Below are positions 60,321 to 64,000 of a stretch of 64,000 bases of DNA, one piece after another. Source of the stretch: Lachnospiraceae bacterium (lineage in GTDB: Bacteria > Bacillota > Clostridia > Lachnospirales > Lachnospiraceae); the NCBI GenBank assembly GCA_021770785.1, contig JAETQH010000018.1, positions 1 through 64,000 on the forward strand. The letters are read 5' to 3'. The position numbers and the translations under genes are program-made. The notes beneath the pieces were generated by a model, which had not been told where the DNA came from, searched no databases, and saw nothing but the letters and a program-made list of their open reading frames with translations. Position 1 is the first letter of the stretch. Each line of letters begins with the position of its first letter.

Positions 60321-60482
60321 TTATGACCAGTTTATAAAGATTTACATATGAAATGAGCCTTGACAGAAATATTTATATTTCAATGCCTCGGCTCTTTCTT
60401 CACTTTTGATCTTTACGAAATTTTATCATAACACTGCAATATTTACAATTTTCTTTTGTAATTCCCAAATTTACAGTTCTAC

Positions 60483-61076
60483 TCAATTCAGATTTTTCTT
60501 TTGCATATCAGAAACACCTGTCAAAGCACAGATATCCCCAAAATACCAGTCATCACATTCATCAAAATACATCAATTCTTTTCTCTTTTTAAATATCCGA
60601 AATGGTCTGCTAGCTGAATTATCATATATATGGCAAATATCACAAACCCTAATCAAATTTTTAACCAATGCCAACGCCCTGTCATATCTTGTTATTATTT
60701 TCTCTTCCGGTACATCATGCCCGCCAGCTTCTACCCTTGCCTTCACACGCCATACATTAATCATCGGATCTGCCGTAAGAATATAATAGCAGCGTATAAA
60801 ATACCCTTTTCCCTTTGCCCTTTCTAACAATTTTAAATTCCGCTCTGTTGACATCACCGTTTCAAAGCAAAATTCCCTCATCTGCTCCATATGCTCTTCC
60901 CGCTGTTTTTCGGCCAATTGTGCCGCTTCTAAATCGGAACACTTTAAGTATTTCTTAATTTCATCTGCATTTATATAGTCTATTGGAGGTTTTAGCAATT
61001 GTGTAAACGTACTCTTACCAGAACCGTTCGGACCTGCGAAAACAACGATCTCAGGATTCTTTTGAAACTCGCTCAC
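60483..61076 (-). CDS. zeta-toxin-like P-loop kinase
   Basis: 197 residues. Walker A AGPNGSGKSTFTQLL is at 15-29. A conserved DYINADEIKKYL supplies the Asp that, in zeta toxins, contacts the UDP-N-acetylglucosamine substrate. FETVMSTERNLKLL and YYILTADPMINVWRVKARVE with Arg follow. Zeta toxins phosphorylate cell-wall sugar precursors; related proteins may act otherwise. It overlaps the upstream antitoxin gene by 26 bp. No in-frame break is seen. Confidence 0.88.
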   Translation of the reverse strand: MSEFQKNPEIVVFAGPNGSGKSTFTQLLKPPIDYINADEIKKYLKCSDLEAAQLAEKQREEHMEQMREFCFETVMSTERNLKLLERAKGKGYFIRCYYILTADPMINVWRVKARVEAGGHDVPEEKIITRYDRALALVKNLIRVCDICHIYDNSASRPFRIFKKRKELMYFDECDDWYFGDICALTGVSDMQKKNLN

Positions 61077-61272
61077 TGTAACGCTCCTTTCTCATCCTTT
61101 TTCCTACTTCCGTTCGGGTTCCATCCTCATTTTCCCGATATATGATTTGGCTTTCCCTGTCATATATAACTGTTGGAATTCCTAATGCCCTGTTCTTCTC
61201 TAACTCGATTCTTACTGCCGCATTCGCACGCTTGATAACTGTCTCATCAGATATATATTCTTCTCTCTTCAT
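61051..61272 (-). CDS. antitoxin-like partner of the zeta toxin
   Basis: 73 residues. SDETVIKRANAAVRIELEKN and ALGIPTVIYDRESQIIYREN are the usual two halves of a small protein that precedes zeta-type toxin genes in Firmicutes. The protein lacks a DNA-binding domain. It lies 32 bp after the Rad50-like gene, so the toxin pair may share its transcript. Confidence 0.8.
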   Translation of the reverse strand: MKREEYISDETVIKRANAAVRIELEKNRALGIPTVIYDRESQIIYRENEDGTRTEVGKRMRKERYSERVSKES

Positions 61273-61304
61273 ATCCTACACCTTCTTTCCTCGTCAAAAT
61301 CCCT

Positions 61305-63665
61305 TTACAAATCCTGAACATCTACGGTTCGGTTTTGCAGACCATATTTTTCAAACTTATATCGAATATAGTCTGAAAAATCTTCTTCATGCGTAGACAA
61401 AATAAACTGGTATTCTTTAAAATCTGTCCTTAAAACTTCACAAAAGGATGCAACATTCAATTCGTCCATAGTCTGAATCGGATCATCAATAAATACACAT
61501 CTTATACTGTCCTGTGCATATATTTTATTTAATGTAAGAGCAATAGAGATAGCCACAGCGGATAATTGTCCGGAACTCAAGGTATATAATATATCATGTC
61601 CCTGTCTTCCTTCTGCCTCAAAGCGAATCCTCTCCCCACCAATAATATTCATCCATATGCCCAAGCCACCTTGATAATTTTGCAAAATCCTTCCTGTATA
61701 CAGATAAAAAGGAATCTTTAGTTGATTTACCAATTTTTCTCTATACATGCCCAAGTCATTTTTTACCTTATTTTTCAATTCCTTCAAATTCTTTTCCGTT
61801 CCGTCAATTCTACTTGCCCTTTTACGTAACTTCTCCAGTTCATCTTCCTGATCTGATAATGTTTTTCTCTTACTTCCATAATATTCCTGCTCAATATATA
61901 ATATTTTTTCATGTTCATCTTCTGTGGAAATATACTGCACCTTATCTTGTTGATTATTATAATTTAAAGAAAAGACATTTTTATACTGATATTTTTCTTT
62001 ATTACTATAATATTCATCTGGTAATCCAGATTTATTTTGTTCCAGTACCTTTATAAATTCATTCACAATCTCATCTGCTTGGTCAAACGCATCTTCTCCA
62101 ATCACATACTCCATTGGTATGGCATAATTTCTTCCGCTTTCGCAAAACTCTTTGTGATCGCCTATCACCAGATTCCAATTCTTATATATTTGCCGACAAG
62201 CATCATTTAAATAGCATTCATTCTGTTTCAAATACTCTTCAATTCGTTCCTTGCAGTATGAATCATAGATTTTTTTCAAATCAATGCTTTTCTGATCTAT
62301 CAACTTCTGGAAATCTCCCTTGCCGTTTTCAATCACCTGCCGATATGTATCCAACTTCTGTATTACTTCTGACTTGTTTCCATATGGCTGACCACATAAG
62401 GGGCATTTGCTATCTGACAATTCACCGTAATTTTTATCCAGCAATGCTTCCCACTCTTTCTTTATTTTCTCCTGCAGCTTCACAATACTGTCCCTGGCTT
62501 CATCTTCCTCTTTAATATTCTTTCTGTAACTTTTAATCTCTTCTTTGATTTGTGATGTCTGTTCCAAGTTTAAATCCAAGCTCAATAATTCCTTTAGTTT
62601 TTCATAATCATACTTTTCATAATCACAATCTCCATTTTCTGTTTCGGCCAACTTTAAAATCCTTTCAATATCATAATATTTCTGCATGTTTTCTTTTAAG
62701 GCATCCATATCATTTAAATGGCCATTCAGATACAAATACTTCTTTAACTTTTCTCTATCGTCTATCCTTTCCTTAATCCAATCATTTTTCATATCCTTTT
62801 TGTATAATTCTATTTCCCTAGAAAACATTCCCACAGCCCTAATACATTCAGCCATCTCCATTAACTTTTCCTGATTCGCTATTACAGGGTGTTTGTGATT
62901 CCATACTGGCGAATTTTCTTCATTTCCAACTAAATCTTTATATTGGATATGAGATTCGTTGTTTTTCCCCTCCAATTCCTCCTTCAGTTTCTGGACATCA
63001 TTTGTTTTAGCTTCGACATCCTTTGAATATTTTTTATTCATACTTTGAAATATCTTCAAAGCCCTATCAATTTTTTTATAATTATCTTCTTCCTCCTGAA
63101 TACCAAATAGTTTCTGTATCTCCCTGCTTCTGTCGCTCTCAGACTTTGATAAGAACCTCAGCCTGTCTTCCTGCGCTATATAATAAAATTGATTATAATA
63201 ATTCAAGACAGACTCTCCTATATAATGCACTATCTCTTTATTTGCTTTTTCCACCGTTTCATCTTTACAAATGATTTCCCCATTCCAGACTATGGTTGTG
63301 CTTGTTCTTTCTCCTATCTTTGATGGATTATTTTCAACGCCTCTTCCTTCACGAAGCTCTCTTGTAATTTCAAGCCGGCCTTTTTCTCCTGAATAAAGAA
63401 TTCCTTTTACATATGCCGTCGTCCCATCAGAGGGATTTTTTATTAAGCAATCCTCATCAAAAACTATATTTGATTTACTTATCCCATTTTCAGAAACCCT
63501 CTGCACATTACCAGTAAACAAATATTCCATTGCGTCAAATGTGCTTGTTTTTCCATACCCATTCGGTCCATCAAGCATAATAAGGCTCGCATTTTCTGCA
63601 TCTATCACTGCATGTGCAAATAATTTAAAATTATGCATTTCCAAGCTTTCAAGGCGAAATCCCAT
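61305..63665 (-). CDS. Rad50/SbcC-like zinc-hook ATPase, Lamassu LmuB-like candidate
   Basis: About 786 residues. The N terminus MGFRLESLEMHNFKLF leads to Walker A GPNGYGKTS at 33-41 and a Q-loop near QFYYIAQEDRLRFL. Two long coiled-coil arms surround the zinc hook CPLCGQPYG (about 415-425). The C-terminal half has the ABC signature TLSSGQLSAVAISIA, Walker B CVFIDDPIQTMDE and the His of ILSTHEEDF. The start at 63665 has GGAGG 7 bases upstream and overlaps the preceding stop as TAATG. No SbcD nuclease gene is adjacent on the left. Tight coupling to a small upstream gene recalls LmuC-LmuB of Lamassu or ABC-three-component defence systems (inference). Confidence 0.8.
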   Translation of the reverse strand: MGFRLESLEMHNFKLFAHAVIDAENASLIMLDGPNGYGKTSTFDAMEYLFTGNVQRVSENGISKSNIVFDEDCLIKNPSDGTTAYVKGILYSGEKGRLEITRELREGRGVENNPSKIGERTSTTIVWNGEIICKDETVEKANKEIVHYIGESVLNYYNQFYYIAQEDRLRFLSKSESDRSREIQKLFGIQEEEDNYKKIDRALKIFQSMNKKYSKDVEAKTNDVQKLKEELEGKNNESHIQYKDLVGNEENSPVWNHKHPVIANQEKLMEMAECIRAVGMFSREIELYKKDMKNDWIKERIDDREKLKKYLYLNGHLNDMDALKENMQKYYDIERILKLAETENGDCDYEKYDYEKLKELLSLDLNLEQTSQIKEEIKSYRKNIKEEDEARDSIVKLQEKIKKEWEALLDKNYGELSDSKCPLCGQPYGNKSEVIQKLDTYRQVIENGKGDFQKLIDQKSIDLKKIYDSYCKERIEEYLKQNECYLNDACRQIYKNWNLVIGDHKEFCESGRNYAIPMEYVIGEDAFDQADEIVNEFIKVLEQNKSGLPDEYYSNKEKYQYKNVFSLNYNNQQDKVQYISTEDEHEKILYIEQEYYGSKRKTLSDQEDELEKLRKRASRIDGTEKNLKELKNKVKNDLGMYREKLVNQLKIPFYLYTGRILQNYQGGLGIWMNIIGGERIRFEAEGRQGHDILYTLSSGQLSAVAISIALTLNKIYAQDSIRCVFIDDPIQTMDELNVASFCEVLRTDFKEYQFILSTHEEDFSDYIRYKFEKYGLQNRTVDVQDL

Positions 63666-64000
63666 TACTCTTCCTCCACATACCATTTATTTAAAAGGCT
63701 GTCTATCTGTTCTTCTGTATAATCCTTTATTTCTTCAATTCCTTTTATATCCATATCTTTTATGGATTCCCAAATCCCTCTATATTTTTCTTCCAAACTG
63801 TTCTCTATTTCTTCCATTAACTTTGGCTTCTCCTGCTGCTTAGCAATATCTGCTGGTAAGAATGGAAGTTTAATATATAATTTCATTATAAATTTTATTC
63901 CTATATCGCTAAAATTTATTTCCCCTTCACGCAGGCCAACTACAACTTGCTGCATATAATTCCAAATTGCGTTTCTATCTGTTTGTTTCTCAAGAAATTC
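63665..64000 (-). CDS. protein coupled to the zinc-hook ATPase, 5' end outside window
   Basis: The last 111 codons are visible and the frame is open through the right edge. The sequence includes EFLEKQTDRNAIWNYMQQVV, then REGEINFSDIGIKFIMK and a charged helical end (EEKYRGIWESIKDMD, DSLLNKWYVEEE). No motif is recognised. Its stop overlaps the ATPase start (TAATG). By position it could be the middle component (LmuC-like) of a Lamassu/ABC-three-component system, or the end of a larger effector. Confidence 0.6.
   Translation of the reverse strand, partial: EFLEKQTDRNAIWNYMQQVVVGLREGEINFSDIGIKFIMKLYIKLPFLPADIAKQQEKPKLMEEIENSLEEKYRGIWESIKDMDIKGIEEIKDYTEEQIDSLLNKWYVEEE

Overview
This looks like the chromosome of a spore-forming, low-to-moderate GC Clostridia, most probably a gut Lachnospiraceae relative. 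The evidence is the sporulation sigma factor SigH in the cysE-cysS-mrnC-rlmB-sigH order, a cysteine T-box, tRNAs without encoded CCA, strong AGGAGG ribosome binding sites, CheV, a membrane-anchored domain-permuted GH3 enzyme, and GH2/GH42 enzymes with a GPH-type sugar transporter. No rRNA, CRISPR array or intact insertion sequence is visible. Almost everything from 2.4 to 64 kb is transcribed leftward; the exceptions are a GH42 gene, a PAP2 gene and the phage-type gene at the left edge.

Layout. 0-2.4 kb: the end of a phage tail tape-measure-like gene with a strong terminator. 2.4-7.7 kb: a C_GCAxxG_C_C protein, then the cysteine T-box operon ending in sigH. 7.7-19 kb: MATE exporter, IspF with a Cys-rich tail, a secreted metallo-beta-lactamase-fold lipoprotein, tRNA-Met and tRNA-Val, an ECF sigma factor with an unrecognised repetitive partner, a cobalamin methionine synthase without reactivation domain, MnmA, and a protein made of two FliD-like repeats. 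19-28.5 kb: ung, hisF, hisH, a charged membrane protein, cheV, a lipoprotein, a two-component system, a membrane protein and an alpha/alpha-toroid protein.

28.5-36.8 kb is a decayed BREX phage-defence island. brxA, brxB and pglZ look whole. brxC has lost an internal segment and its reading frame, pglX survives only as its last ~100 codons, and no brxL is visible. An intact pair, an AAA/ABC-type ATPase and a predicted PD-(D/E)XK nuclease, sits between the pglX ghost and pglZ; it is the best candidate here for an undescribed defence module. 37-50.9 kb is a glycoside-utilisation region (GPH transporter, GH3, GH2, LytTR two-component system, LacI regulator, GH42). A hipB antitoxin gene there is followed by a hipA gene reduced by an in-frame deletion. 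50.9-60 kb is housekeeping: L,D-transpeptidase with a 36-bp repeat tail, PAP2 protein, guanine deaminase, aldo/keto reductase, NadE, Hsp33, methyltransferase. 60-64 kb is a second accessory island: an integrase fragment, an antitoxin/zeta-toxin pair, and a Rad50-like zinc-hook ATPase coupled to a protein cut by the right edge. That last pair recalls Lamassu/ABC-three-component systems.

Two loci, BREX and hipBA, show internal deletions that spare flanking genes and reading direction, so immunity and toxin functions seem to be eroding in this genome while partner and accessory genes persist.
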